A DNA stretch of 22,744 nt from Nitrospinae bacterium CG11_big_fil_rev_8_21_14_0_20_56_8 (GCA_002796165.1 PCWF01000258.1:1-22744); one strand, 5' to 3'; positions 7,909 through 15,361 are shown, numbered from the stretch's first letter. Numbers and translations are program-made. Notes: generated by a model not told the origin, from the letters alone.

Positions 7909-8517
7909 TTAATGATTCAGGCAGTCCAGAAGATTGGGGTCGGAAAACATCTGGAGCAAGATATTGGACAGGCTCGCGTTGATCAGTTTTTCGTTGGGGA
8001 AAGTGCTCGCGGGCGTGCTTTCCAGGTTTTTCCGATCGGTATAAATTTTCCCGTAAGATTGCCCCTGGTTCTTACACTCCGCATGAAAAGCCGTTTTAAT
8101 CTGAACCTTCATGTTGGGAAGTTTTTCCTCGTACCGGGCATGAATTAAGAGAAGTTCAATAGTCAGGAGGCGTTCGAGACTTCCCGAATTTCGTTTGGGG
8201 TAGTAACCCAGCCGCCCCAGTCCCTCGCTGATCTTGAAATCCAGCGTGTCGATGATATCGGAGTCGGGAACCACGTCGAATTTGCGCAGATTGATTTTGT
8301 CACTCCATTTGGCGATGATATTGCTCTTTCGGCTGTCGACTACTTTCAGCCCGACTTTTTTTCCTCCACCCGTTTGGGAGGATGTTACCGGCACATAGGG
8401 GTCGATAATGACCGTGTGCCGTGTGGCACACCCGGCCAATCCTCCAAGCACCAGCAAAAACAGGATGTTAAGGAAAAATCGTTCCACCGGAATCGAGGGG
8501 TAGAAAGGCAGGTTCAT
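7909..8517 (-). CDS. YajG-like lipoprotein
   Basis: A predicted outer-membrane lipoprotein of about 202 residues. A hydrophobic stretch (FFLNILFLLVLGGLAGC) ends in a lipobox L-A-G-C whose cysteine (residue 30 from the chosen start) would be lipidated. The mature part resembles the YajG family: a VGLKVVDSRKSNII-type segment followed by an alternating beta/alpha domain. YajG has no firmly established function. The frame also has an ATG at 8568, which would add 17 charged residues before the signal peptide. Neither ATG has a good Shine-Dalgarno, so 8517 is chosen for the more normal signal-peptide length. It is on the same strand as amt but separated from it by 335 nt, so it is probably a separate unit. 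Confidence 0.7.
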   Translation of the reverse strand: MNLPFYPSIPVERFFLNILFLLVLGGLAGCATRHTVIIDPYVPVTSSQTGGGKKVGLKVVDSRKSNIIAKWSDKINLRKFDVVPDSDIIDTLDFKISEGLGRLGYYPKRNSGSLERLLTIELLLIHARYEEKLPNMKVQIKTAFHAECKNQGQSYGKIYTDRKNLESTPASTFPNEKLINASLSNILLQMFSDPNLLDCLNH

Positions 8518-8724
8518 AAGCAGAAATCGACGCTGAGGCCAGGGTCTGGATTTTTCGGCGGTTATCATGTGCAGGACGTTCGAGTATTAAGGGCGTTTAA
8601 TTAAAGTACCCCAGCGCGATTCTCCCCCCGTTGGCCCCTTTGTTTTGAGGGAGCGACTCATGACGGCCGGCAACTTATAAGGATCCCTTTTAAAAGTTTA
8701 CAATTATAGAAATCTTGTTTAACT

Positions 8725-8748
8725 TGAAAAATGCCAATTTATTATAAT
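8725..8748 (+). promoter_or_regulatory. Putative promoter of the HDOD/hybrid-kinase operon
   Basis: A perfect -10 TATAAT (8743-8748) lies in an AT-rich stretch about 44 nt before the ATG at 8792. The -35 is weaker: a TTAACT-like hexamer about 18 nt upstream near 8719-8724, or TTGAAA (8724-8729), which is too close. The -10 is convincing; the -35 is not. Confidence 0.45.
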
Positions 8749-8791
8749 CAGCATTCTTTCAAGATGCGAATGTTTATCCGGGGTGCTTCCT

Positions 8792-9145
8792 ATGGCGAAT
8801 GTCAAACTGAAGGATTTGAAAGAAGGAATGTTTGTTTCGAAAGACGTTAAGGATCGTACCGGCCGGGTGGTGGTTACCGCGGGCACCCGGATGAACTCCA
8901 AGCATTTGAAGATTTTCAAGTCATGGGGGATCATTTCGGTGGAGGTGGAGGATAAATCGTATTCCGGACTGGGCGCGGGCAATGAAATGGATGGAACGGA
9001 AGGAATCCCCGAACCGGTAATCCGGGAAATGAGTGCTCTATTTAAGTATACGGATAAAAGGCACCCTGCAATTCGAGAGTTATTCAATATCTGCCTGAAT
9101 CGTAAGCTCAAAACCGGAGAAGGGGGCGACAGTCATGCCACTTGA
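8792..9145 (+). CDS. Small protein resembling the N-terminal domain of HD-GYP/HDOD proteins
   Basis: This 117-residue soluble protein has a first half (VKLKDLKEGMFVSKDVKDRT, then GRVVVTAGTRMNSKHLKIFKSWGI) that looks like the beta-rich module often found before HD-GYP phosphodiesterase domains, including the final motif that places a helix at 'LKIFKSWGI'. The second half is helical (about 70-110) and unassigned. The ATG at 8792 is preferred to the in-frame GTG nine bases upstream; a GGGGTG stretch acts as ribosome site. Its stop overlaps the start of the HDOD gene by 11 nt, which suggests translational coupling. The stand-alone module next to an HDOD protein suggests a split regulatory or partner subunit; this is inference. 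Confidence 0.75.
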   Translation: MANVKLKDLKEGMFVSKDVKDRTGRVVVTAGTRMNSKHLKIFKSWGIISVEVEDKSYSGLGAGNEMDGTEGIPEPVIREMSALFKYTDKRHPAIRELFNICLNRKLKTGEGGDSHAT

Positions 9146-9983
9146 TCCCGAAGCCCTGGTCAACGAATCGGTTCAAATCGCCTCCCTGCCAAGCATTTTT
9201 TATGAGATCGACTCCGCCGTGGAAGACCCTGAAAGCTCGTTTTCCGAAATCGCGCAAATCATCAGCCGGGACGTGGCGCTTTCGGCTCGCTTGCTCAAGA
9301 TCGTCAACAGTTCATTTTTCGGTTTTTCGTCCCGCATTGAAACGATAACCCACGCCATCACCATTGTGGGCCTGGCACAACTGCGCGACCTCGTCCTGGC
9401 GACCACCGTGGTCAGCCAGTTTCGCGGAGTGCCCCAGGAGGTGGTGAATATGGAGCGGTTTTGGTCCCACAGCATCGCCTGCGGGCTGGCGGCCCGAATC
9501 ATCGCCATTTACCGCCGCGAGCCCAATGCGGAACGGTATTACGTGAAGGGTATTCTGCACGACGTGGGACGTCTGATTCTGTTTTTGAACCTGCCGGATA
9601 AAATGAAAGAGGCCTTCTCTCTTTATGAAAACGACGGGGGTCTGCTTTATGAGGCCGAGAGAAAAGTATTGGGATTCGACCATTCGGAGGTGGGAGGAGC
9701 CCTGATTCAGACCTGGAATCTTCCTCCGACGCTACAGGAAACGGTTCGGTATCATCATAATCCCTCCAAGGCTCCTCAGGATCCCACATCCGCTTCGATT
9801 ATTCACCTGGCCGACATCATCGCGCATGCGATGCAGTTGGGAACGAGTGGGGAGCGTTGGGTTCCCCCCCTGGACGCGAAAGTATGGGGGAAAATCAATC
9901 TCCCTTCGCATTTGATCGGTTCCATCGTGGACCAGGTAGACCGGCAGTTTGTGGAGGCTTCCCAAATGTTTCAGGCCAGTTGA
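9135..9983 (+). CDS. HDOD domain signalling protein
   Basis: A 282-residue protein formed almost entirely of an HDOD domain, a relative of HD phosphohydrolases used in bacterial signal transduction. Typical features are the LPSIFYEI opening, the ISRDVALSARLLKIVNSSFF segment (43-62) and the ITHAITIVGLAQLRDLVL segment (71-88). Many HDOD proteins have lost the HD metal ligands, but here H112, the H142-D143 pair (ILHDVGRL), H183 and the H207-H208 pair are all present, so phosphohydrolase-type metal binding is possible. The gene overlaps the previous one (ATG at 9135, previous stop at 9145) and ends six bases before the hybrid kinase, so all three are one operon. Its output or ligand is unknown. 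Confidence 0.9.
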   Translation: MPLDPEALVNESVQIASLPSIFYEIDSAVEDPESSFSEIAQIISRDVALSARLLKIVNSSFFGFSSRIETITHAITIVGLAQLRDLVLATTVVSQFRGVPQEVVNMERFWSHSIACGLAARIIAIYRREPNAERYYVKGILHDVGRLILFLNLPDKMKEAFSLYENDGGLLYEAERKVLGFDHSEVGGALIQTWNLPPTLQETVRYHHNPSKAPQDPTSASIIHLADIIAHAMQLGTSGERWVPPLDAKVWGKINLPSHLIGSIVDQVDRQFVEASQMFQAS

Positions 9984-9989
9984 CCGCCC

Positions 9990-12254
9990 ATGCCCGATAG
10001 TGATCTCAATGAAGAATCGCTGAGTAAGATGCGTCGCCGCATCGACTACCTGGAAAAAGTCGCGCGTCAGAATCTGTTTGTGCTGGACCGGCTCGCCTCG
10101 CTGGGGGAGTTGCAATACAGTGCCAGCATGGCCCGGGACCCGGACCAGATCATCAACATCAGCCGCGAGCATCTGGGGCGGTTGACCCAATTTCGTGCTT
10201 TTTCCTTCTTCATGGTGAATGAGGAGGATTCGGAATTCGTTCTTACCCACGTGGAGCCGGAAAGCGAACGCCATGCGATTCAGAGCGAAGTGGATGTGCA
10301 AATCGACAACGGAACGTTTGCCTGGGCGCTCAACCAAAACCGGCCGGTGGTGGTCAAGTCGATTCAGGAGGGTCACACGCTCATCCTTCACGTGCTGTCA
10401 TCCAAGTCGCGCGTACGGGGGATGTTTGCCGCTTTGTTGGGAATGAAAAAAAATGAAGTCGACGACACCCTTCTGTATACGATGTCCGTCATTCTGCAAA
10501 ATACCGCCAATGCCCTGGAAAGCGCGGCGCTCTACAAGTTGATCGTGGACCACAATCAACGGCTGGAAGAGACGGTCCGATTGCGGACCAAGGAATTGGA
10601 GGACCAGGCCTCTTCGCTCAGGGAAGAAATCATCGCCCGCCAATTGGTCGAGGAGTCGCTGGTCATCGCCAAGGAAGAGGCTGAGGCGGCCGCACGGGCC
10701 AAGAGCGAGTTTCTGGCCAATATGAGCCACGAGATCCGCACACCCCTGAATGCCATTCTGGGATATGGAGAAATTCTCCAGTACGAGTGCAAAAAACTCA
10801 ACCTCAACGAGTTCCTGGATGATCTCAAATCCATTGAGTCCGCGGGCCGCCACTTACTGTCCCTGATCAATGATGTTCTGGATATTTCCAAAATCCAGGC
10901 CGGACGCATGGATTTCCATTTTGAAACGTTCCGCGTCATCGACCTGGTGGATGACGTGATTTCGACCATCCGGATCCATGCATCCAAAAATGATAATGCG
11001 CTGGAAGTTTTTTACGAGGGGCTTCTCGATACCATGGTATCCGATCCCGCCCGGGTTCGGCAGATCCTGATTAATCTGCTGGGGAACGCCTGCAAGTTCA
11101 CTCATGGGGGCAGTATCACCCTTAAGGTATCGAGAAAAATGGATGGCGACCTGGATTGCATCTATTTCAGTGTGGCGGATACGGGAATCGGGATTCATCC
11201 GGATAAAATAGATTCCCTGTTTCACGAATTCAGCCAGGGAGATTCCTCCACCACGCGAAAATACGGGGGAACCGGACTAGGCCTGGTTATCAGCCGACGG
11301 TTAAGCGAAATGTTGGGAGGCGACATTCTGGTTCGCAGTCAACACCAAATGGGTTCCACCTTCACCCTTTGGTTGCCGGTGGACGGAGCCATGACCCGAG
11401 AAGGAAGAAAACAGGCGGTCCGGAAATCCCTGGAGGATCAACACATTTTTCTTCATCGCGGGGAGTCCGGAGGGGTGGCGTCCTCCACTCCCGCCAAGGC
11501 GCTCAAGCAGGAGGAAGAGAAAGACCGCCGGGAATCGGTCGTGGTGATCGATAGCGATCCTCTCGTATGTGACCTGGTCCGGAGATTTCTGGAGAAAGAG
11601 GGAGTTCGGGTAGAAACGGCCACCCGGGGAGATGAGGGAATCAAGTGGGTGCAGAAAATCCAACCCGATCTGATTGTCCTCGATGTGATGTTGGCCGAAC
11701 TGGAAGGATGGCAAACACTTGAACGATTAAAGGCGGACCCTCATGTTTCATCCATTCCCGTGGTGGTGCTTACGCTTCTCGACGAGAAAGAAAAGGCTTT
11801 GAGCGAAGGAGCCTCGGAGTTTTTAAATAAGCCGCTCGATTGGGACAAATTCCTCTCGATTTTTAAAAAGTACCGCAAGAGCCGCATTGCGTCTTCGATT
11901 CTTCTGGTGGAGGACGACCCGGCGAATCGGGATACTCTGACCCGGCTTCTCTCCCGGCAGGGGTGGAAGGTTCGAACCGCTATCAATGGGAATGCGGCTC
12001 TGGAAGAAATTAAGCATTCTGCTCCCGGTGTTCTCCTGATCGATCTGATGATGCCGAGCATGGACGGATTCGAACTGATCGACATTTTGGGCGCGGATGA
12101 AAAATATAGTTCGATCCCGATTATCGTTCTGACGGCGAAGGAACTGAACACCGAAGACCTGGCTCGATTGCGGCCCCGGGTCAGTAGTATCCTGCAGAAG
12201 GGGGTCTATACGCGAAACGAGTTGTTCCAGGCCCTCCGGAACACGGGTCGGTGA
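9990..12254 (+). CDS. Hybrid histidine kinase with GAF-like sensor and two receiver domains
   Basis: A 754-residue cytoplasmic kinase with no membrane segment. Order of parts: short N-terminal helix, a GAF-like sensory domain (about 35-180), a coiled-coil connector (183-240), a HisKA dimerisation domain with the phospho-acceptor H247 in MSHEIRTPLNAILGYG, and a HATPase domain with N box (NLLGNACKF, 362-370), G1 (DTGIG, 397-401) and G2 (GGTGLGL, 426-432). After a linker come receiver 1 (acidic D521 and D523, phospho-Asp D565, Lys in NKPLDW) and receiver 2 (E641-D643, phospho-Asp D685 in LIDLMMPSMDG). Two receivers suggest a phosphorelay. It starts six bases after the HDOD gene without an obvious ribosome site, consistent with coupling. 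No Hpt domain or DNA-binding output is encoded beside it. Confidence 0.93.
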   Translation: MPDSDLNEESLSKMRRRIDYLEKVARQNLFVLDRLASLGELQYSASMARDPDQIINISREHLGRLTQFRAFSFFMVNEEDSEFVLTHVEPESERHAIQSEVDVQIDNGTFAWALNQNRPVVVKSIQEGHTLILHVLSSKSRVRGMFAALLGMKKNEVDDTLLYTMSVILQNTANALESAALYKLIVDHNQRLEETVRLRTKELEDQASSLREEIIARQLVEESLVIAKEEAEAAARAKSEFLANMSHEIRTPLNAILGYGEILQYECKKLNLNEFLDDLKSIESAGRHLLSLINDVLDISKIQAGRMDFHFETFRVIDLVDDVISTIRIHASKNDNALEVFYEGLLDTMVSDPARVRQILINLLGNACKFTHGGSITLKVSRKMDGDLDCIYFSVADTGIGIHPDKIDSLFHEFSQGDSSTTRKYGGTGLGLVISRRLSEMLGGDILVRSQHQMGSTFTLWLPVDGAMTREGRKQAVRKSLEDQHIFLHRGESGGVASSTPAKALKQEEEKDRRESVVVIDSDPLVCDLVRRFLEKEGVRVETATRGDEGIKWVQKIQPDLIVLDVMLAELEGWQTLERLKADPHVSSIPVVVLTLLDEKEKALSEGASEFLNKPLDWDKFLSIFKKYRKSRIASSILLVEDDPANRDTLTRLLSRQGWKVRTAINGNAALEEIKHSAPGVLLIDLMMPSMDGFELIDILGADEKYSSIPIIVLTAKELNTEDLARLRPRVSSILQKGVYTRNELFQALRNTGR

Positions 12255-12375
12255 TTCTCCCCCCAGGCGGTTCCCCGGTTTCATCTCAAGTGTAAGGTTT
12301 GTTCCCCTTGACGGAAACGCTAGTCCGGATATTGCACCCGCAACGATTCAGCCTTCGGGATTTCGGCGCGCGCCG
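12255..12375. other. Gap after the kinase gene
   Basis: No gene is visible. There is no convincing terminator hairpin with a T-run directly after the kinase stop, so the operon may end within the repeat block that follows. Confidence 0.3.
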
Positions 12376-12595
12376 CCCACTCGCTGATACTGGGCGCAGG
12401 GCCTCAAGGCCGGAATGTTTCGATTGCGCCAGGTTTGGGACCCAGGCCCTCCTGCCCCGGCGCTACGCCGGTGCGCCCGTTCTGCTGGCACCCACTTGCT
12501 GATACTGGGCGTGGGGCCTCAAGGCCGAAATGTTTCGATTGCGCCAGGTATGGGACTCAAGCCCTCTTGCCCCGGCGCTACGCCGGTGCGCCCGT
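12376..12595. repeat. 105-nt direct repeat, two copies with 115-nt period
   Basis: Copy 1 is 12376-12480 and copy 2 is 12491-12595, separated by 10 nt. By hand alignment they differ at 8 of 105 positions, all substitutions (about 92% identical). Each contains the perfect hairpin CCGGCG-CTA-CGCCGG (copy 1 at 12457-12471) and a shorter GGCC-TCAA-GGCC palindrome. The block is GC-rich, gene-free and lies between two gene ends. It looks like a tandem intergenic repeat element rather than a CRISPR array, since the units are too long and the spacer too short. Confidence 0.85.
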
Positions 12596-12603
12596 GTGGC
12601 GAA

Positions 12604-12650
12604 CACCTGGATTGCTTCGGCGGCTTTCCGCCTCCTCGCAATGACAGGTG
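12604..12650. repeat. REP-like palindrome (TCATTGCGAGG / GAAGCAATC type)
   Basis: Nested inverted repeats: CACCTG (12604-12609) with CAGGTG (12645-12650), ATTGC (12611-12615) with GCAAT (12638-12642), and GGCGG (12619-12623) with CCGCC (12628-12632). Read on the minus strand it contains TGTCATTGCGAGGAGGC and CGAAGCAATC. This sequence style recurs as dispersed intergenic palindromes in many unrelated bacterial genomes. Confidence 0.7.
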
Positions 12651-12688
12651 CAGGGCACAATGTGTGCCTGCAATGTTTCATACGAAAC
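12650..12688. repeat. Two further stem-loops after the REP-like palindrome
   Basis: GCAGGGCACA (12650-12659) pairs with TGTGCCTGC (12663-12671) with one bulged base. GTTTC-ATAC-GAAAC (12675-12688) is a perfect small hairpin. With the preceding palindrome they form an uninterrupted run of hairpins that may act as a transcript end or processing region between the kinase operon and the convergent gene. Confidence 0.5.
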
Positions 12689-12755
12689 GGTTTCCCCGGC
12701 TTGATTCAATGCGGTTCCCAGGGAGTTATCCTTTCTCACTCATGCCATAATCGGG

Positions 12756-13235
12756 CTAGGGCTCTGTCTTTTTTTGTGCCGGTTCGATCAGCGCAAACAG
12801 GATGGATTTGGGACTGACCCGAAGGGTAAATTTCCCCGTTGGATCTGACGTTCTGTTTCCTCGTACCAGGGGAAAGCGCCAATCGGCGACCGTTCCGGGG
12901 GTGTGCGTTTTTCCGTCTGCCACCATTCCCCCCCGATGCGGATTATTGACCAGCAACAATCCGCTGGGTTGCCCATTCGCATCCTCCGAATATTTGTAGA
13001 TCCATGCATGGATATTGCTGATGGTACGCGAGGAATTGTTGCGAATCGGGAAAATGATGAATTCGTCCCCCGGCTTGATTTTGTATTCTTTGGAAAAAGA
13101 GATCGTCCCCAGATCGACAAAGGGATCCGCGGCTGGAGTGTCCTGCGCCTGTCCCGGGTCTGGGCAGGAAAGAAGGCATAAGGAAACTAAGACGAGACGA
13201 AGGAGCCGCGTAAGGATGTGGGTTCGATTTTTCAT
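12756..13235 (-). CDS. Small exported protein of unknown function
   Basis: I do not recognise this 159-residue protein. The ATG at 13235 gives a normal signal peptide (MKNRTHILTRLLRLVLVSLC...). It could be cleaved at a lipobox-like L-L-S-C or after G-Q-A a few residues on, so lipoprotein versus soluble periplasmic is open. The open frame extends further upstream only through a TTG codon, which would hide the signal peptide. The mature part is predicted mostly beta: it starts DPFVDLGTISFSKEYKIKPG, includes NNSSRTISNIHAWIYKYS and ends with FTLRVSPKSILFALIEPAQK. Such short beta domains that mention ordered surface loops are often binding modules, but no family is assigned. It is convergent with the kinase operon across the repeat block. 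Confidence 0.65.
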   Translation of the reverse strand: MKNRTHILTRLLRLVLVSLCLLSCPDPGQAQDTPAADPFVDLGTISFSKEYKIKPGDEFIIFPIRNNSSRTISNIHAWIYKYSEDANGQPSGLLLVNNPHRGGMVADGKTHTPGTVADWRFPLVRGNRTSDPTGKFTLRVSPKSILFALIEPAQKKTEP

Positions 13236-13328
13236 GAGCGTGCATTGGGAGGTTTCGGTTTTGGGTAAAATTGCGGTCGGCTGGTTGTTCCACAACTTAT
13301 TGAAAATTATAGAATAAATTAAAATCCC

Positions 13329-13357
13329 TTTACAAGTGCGAATAGGGGCGATATATT
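13329..13357 (+). promoter_or_regulatory. Sigma70-type promoter of the receiver-TM-DUF1566 gene
   Basis: TTTACA (13329-13334), a spacer of exactly 17 nt, then TATATT (13352-13357). The predicted start near 13364 leaves a leader of about 83 nt before the ATG at 13447. Confidence 0.6.
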
Positions 13358-13391
13358 ATTAACAGTTACTTACAATCTCAGTCTTATGGTG

Positions 13392-13409
13392 TCGGCCGAT
13401 GGCGGCCGA
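13392..13409. promoter_or_regulatory. Perfect inverted repeat in the leader of the receiver-TM-DUF1566 gene
   Basis: TCGGCCG-ATGG-CGGCCGA is a 7-bp perfect, GC-rich inverted repeat about 28 nt after the predicted transcription start and 37 nt before the ATG. It could be an operator or an RNA stem-loop controlling the leader. Confidence 0.4.
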
Positions 13410-13446
13410 ATGATTTGCAGTCTTTCATTTAAAGCAGGGTATCCCC

Positions 13447-14499
13447 ATGGCAAAAGTAATGTCCCCCCCGGAAGAAAAAATCAAAGTTCTCATTGTGGAT
13501 GATGAGGCCAAGATCCTCACCGTGGCCACGAAAATTTTAAAGACGGAAAATTATGAGGTGGTCACCACATCGGACGTGGAGGCCGCTATCGATTTAATCT
13601 CGCTGGAGGGGCCCTTCGCGGTTTTACTCTCGGATAACCGGATGCCCACCATGAGGGGGACGGAACTTTTCCGCCAGGTCAAACAAATGGCGCCCAACAC
13701 CGTAAGAATTTTGATGACGGCATTTACAGATTCACAATTGACCGAGGACGTGGTGAATCAAGGGGAGGCTTTCCGGTTTTTAAAGAAGCCGCTGGATTTT
13801 AAACAGGTCAAGGTGACGATACAGGAAGGAATTCAGGAATACCAGCGCAAGCAGAAATTAGACGCGGTTCAAGCGAACCTCCAGAAACTGGAAAGTGAGA
13901 CGTCCACTCTGAAAAATCAATCGGAGAACCTGGGGGAGGTCGTGGACCATCATATCCGCGCCAAAAAACGCCTTATAAAAGGCTTTGCCTTTTTGCTGGT
14001 CTTGCTGGTGGGGTATCACTTTTACAGTAATTGGGATCGGCAGAAATCGCTTGAGGCGGAAAGTGTCACCCTGGGGGAATGGATCAAGTATAAAAACGGC
14101 ACGGCCTTGCATTCCCGAACGGGCCTGATGTGGATGACCCTCGATTTCCGGAACATCGAACACCGCCAGCCCAATACCTGGCACGAGGCGATGGCCTGGC
14201 CGGAGAAGATCAATAAAAGCTTTTACGCCAATTACAGCGACTGGAGAGTGCCGACCATCGCCGAATACCGGGAAACGTTTGATTCCGATCGTACCCGGCT
14301 GGCTTACGACAAAAAACAGGATTTCCCCGTGGGGTACGCCAAACCCTTTGAGAATGGGGGAGGGTATGGCTTCTGGTCATCGGAGCAGGAAGGGCTCAAC
14401 GCGGCTAAATATTTCTTCTTCATCGGGGGGTATCCGCGCACCGGGAATATGAATTATAACAATCCCACCATGAGCGTTCGGCTCGTCCGGAAAAGTTAA
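13447..14499 (+). CDS. Receiver domain - transmembrane helix - DUF1566/Lcl_C-like fusion
   Basis: A 350-residue fusion. Residues 12-130 are a response-regulator receiver with acidic pocket D18/D19, phospho-acceptor D63 (LLSDNRMP), T91 and K114 (FLKKPL). Residues about 130-165 form a coiled-coil linker. One membrane helix follows (about 178-194, FAFLLVLLVGYHFY), preceded by KKRLIK, so the positive-inside rule places the receiver in the cytoplasm. The rest (about 200-350) would be outside the membrane and resembles DUF1566/Lcl_C: the TGLMWMTLD opening, a W-x-E-A region, the SDWRVPTIAEYRE signature, a GFWSSE segment and the closing MSVRLVRKS. It has its own promoter and no adjacent cognate kinase; the nearest is the hybrid kinase at 9990-12254. 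Receiver domains rarely sit on the inner side of a single-pass membrane protein, so signal direction is open. Confidence 0.85.
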   Translation: MAKVMSPPEEKIKVLIVDDEAKILTVATKILKTENYEVVTTSDVEAAIDLISLEGPFAVLLSDNRMPTMRGTELFRQVKQMAPNTVRILMTAFTDSQLTEDVVNQGEAFRFLKKPLDFKQVKVTIQEGIQEYQRKQKLDAVQANLQKLESETSTLKNQSENLGEVVDHHIRAKKRLIKGFAFLLVLLVGYHFYSNWDRQKSLEAESVTLGEWIKYKNGTALHSRTGLMWMTLDFRNIEHRQPNTWHEAMAWPEKINKSFYANYSDWRVPTIAEYRETFDSDRTRLAYDKKQDFPVGYAKPFENGGGYGFWSSEQEGLNAAKYFFFIGGYPRTGNMNYNNPTMSVRLVRKS

Positions 14500-14537
14500 A
14501 CCTCCGCCATATTTTCCCTCGAGTTCGGGCCGGGGTG

Positions 14538-14569
14538 AAAAAAAAGGGCCGTGGAGTCCACGGCCCTTT
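14538..14569 (-). terminator. Intrinsic terminator of the tRNA-Pro transcript
   Basis: A perfect 12-bp stem (14543-14554 with 14558-14569, AAAGGGCCGTGG/CCACGGCCCTTT) has a 3-nt loop. On the minus strand it runs into eight T residues, the signature of a Rho-independent terminator. It starts 9 nt after the tRNA CCA end. On the plus strand only three T follow, but the stem could also help end the upstream plus-strand gene. Confidence 0.85.
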
Positions 14570-14578
14570 GAACATCGA

Positions 14579-14656
14579 TGGTCGGGAAGAGAGGATTTGA
14601 ACCTCCGACCCCTACACCCCCAGTGTAGTGCGCTAACCAGGCTGCGCCACTTCCCG
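14579..14656 (-). tRNA. tRNA-Pro (anticodon GGG), CCA encoded
   Basis: The minus strand folds into a full cloverleaf: acceptor CGGGAAG/CTTCCCG, D arm GCGC-AGCCTGGTTA-GCGC, anticodon arm CTACA-CTGGGGG-TGTAG with anticodon GGG (reads CCC), T arm GGAGG-TTCAAAT-CCTCT with one G-U pair, discriminator A73, then an encoded CCA (14581-14579). The C1-G72 pair and A73 are proline identity features. The 78-nt length includes CCA. Confidence 0.96.
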
Positions 14657-14669
14657 AATTTTGAATCGG

Positions 14670-14675
14670 ATAATA
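14670..14675 (-). promoter_or_regulatory. Probable -10 box of the tRNA-Pro gene
   Basis: TATTAT on the minus strand, ending 13 bases before the tRNA 5' end, as expected for a tRNA promoter. The -35 candidates upstream (TATAGA with spacer 17, or TTTATA with spacer 19) match poorly. Confidence 0.4.
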
Positions 14676-15013
14676 AAAATTAAACGAGGAAATCTATAAA
14701 AACCTGTTTCCTTAACTGCGGCCAATGTTGCTGAACCCCTAACCTCAGGCGATTGAGTGATAGAAAATAGTTTATATCAACGTGGAAGTCAATAAAATTG
14801 AAAACTTCGAAAATTTCCCCCTTCATTTTTCCTTGCGGCTCCTCCCAACTGTGATAGAATTTCCTCAACTCATGATTTCTCAATAGCCTTTGAGCCCATC
14901 TCGGGCTTGGTTTCGGGCTATTTCCGGATTGAATTTGGCATTCACCCGGAGGTCCCCAAGGAGCGATGCGGCCGGGACCGGCTCAACCATATTTCAGGAT
15001 TTGGAAATATTTT
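14676..15013. other. AT-rich gap between tRNA-Pro and the cupin gene
   Basis: No gene is supported. It contains a candidate plus-strand promoter (TTGCGG 14833-14838, spacer 16, TAGAAT 14855-14860) and a perfect small hairpin AGCCC-ATCTC-GGGCT (14893-14907) in the predicted leader of the cupin gene. Another AT-rich stretch (about 14760-14800) has no clear signal. Confidence 0.35.
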
Positions 15014-15331
15014 ATGAAAGTGCTTCAAGTTCGAGATGCGGTCAAATTCAATCCCGAAAAGTTGAACAAGGTCAGTCTTTTCGATACGGATAAATTCTTC
15101 TGTGATGTATATTGTTTGCAACCGGGCCAGTCCCAGAAGGTCCACTCGCATGAGGGATCGGATAAGATTTATTATGTCCTTGAAGGGAAAGGCAAGGTTA
15201 CCGTGGGATCGGAGGAACGCGAGCTTTCCCGGGACGAGATAGCGCTTGCCCCTTCAGGTCTGGATCACGGTGTGGTGAATCATACCCAGGAAAATCTGGT
15301 TATGCTGGTATTCATGGCTCCCAAGCCCTGA
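15014..15331 (+). CDS. Small cupin-domain protein
   Basis: A 105-residue single-domain cupin with a metal-binding beta barrel. Motif 1 is partly kept (VHSHEGSDKIYYVLEGKGKV), with an H-x-H pair but without the usual glutamate at the expected place. Motif 2 matches PxGxxHxxxN exactly (PSGLDHGVVN). The metal site would therefore use three histidines plus other residues. The ATG at 15014 is chosen because the protein then begins like a compact cupin (MKVLQVRDAVKF). An upstream ATG at 14966 has AAGGAG only two bases before it and would add a Pro/Arg-rich tail unlike a cupin. It ends 30 nt before the radical SAM gene, so the two are probably co-transcribed. The substrate is unknown; small cupins of this kind are often sugar- or small-molecule-binding or isomerase proteins. 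Confidence 0.85.
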   Translation: MKVLQVRDAVKFNPEKLNKVSLFDTDKFFCDVYCLQPGQSQKVHSHEGSDKIYYVLEGKGKVTVGSEERELSRDEIALAPSGLDHGVVNHTQENLVMLVFMAPKP

Positions 15332-15361
15332 CGGGCGGGTTTCGATAAAGGACCGGGAATA

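Noticed and set aside
12376..12595. CRISPR array
   Set aside because: Only two units of 105 nt with a 10-nt spacer and no cas genes; this is a direct repeat, not a CRISPR array.
12299..12817. Several short open frames across the repeat block
   Set aside because: They arise from the GC-rich repeat, are similar to each other only because the DNA is repeated, and have no ribosome sites or family features.
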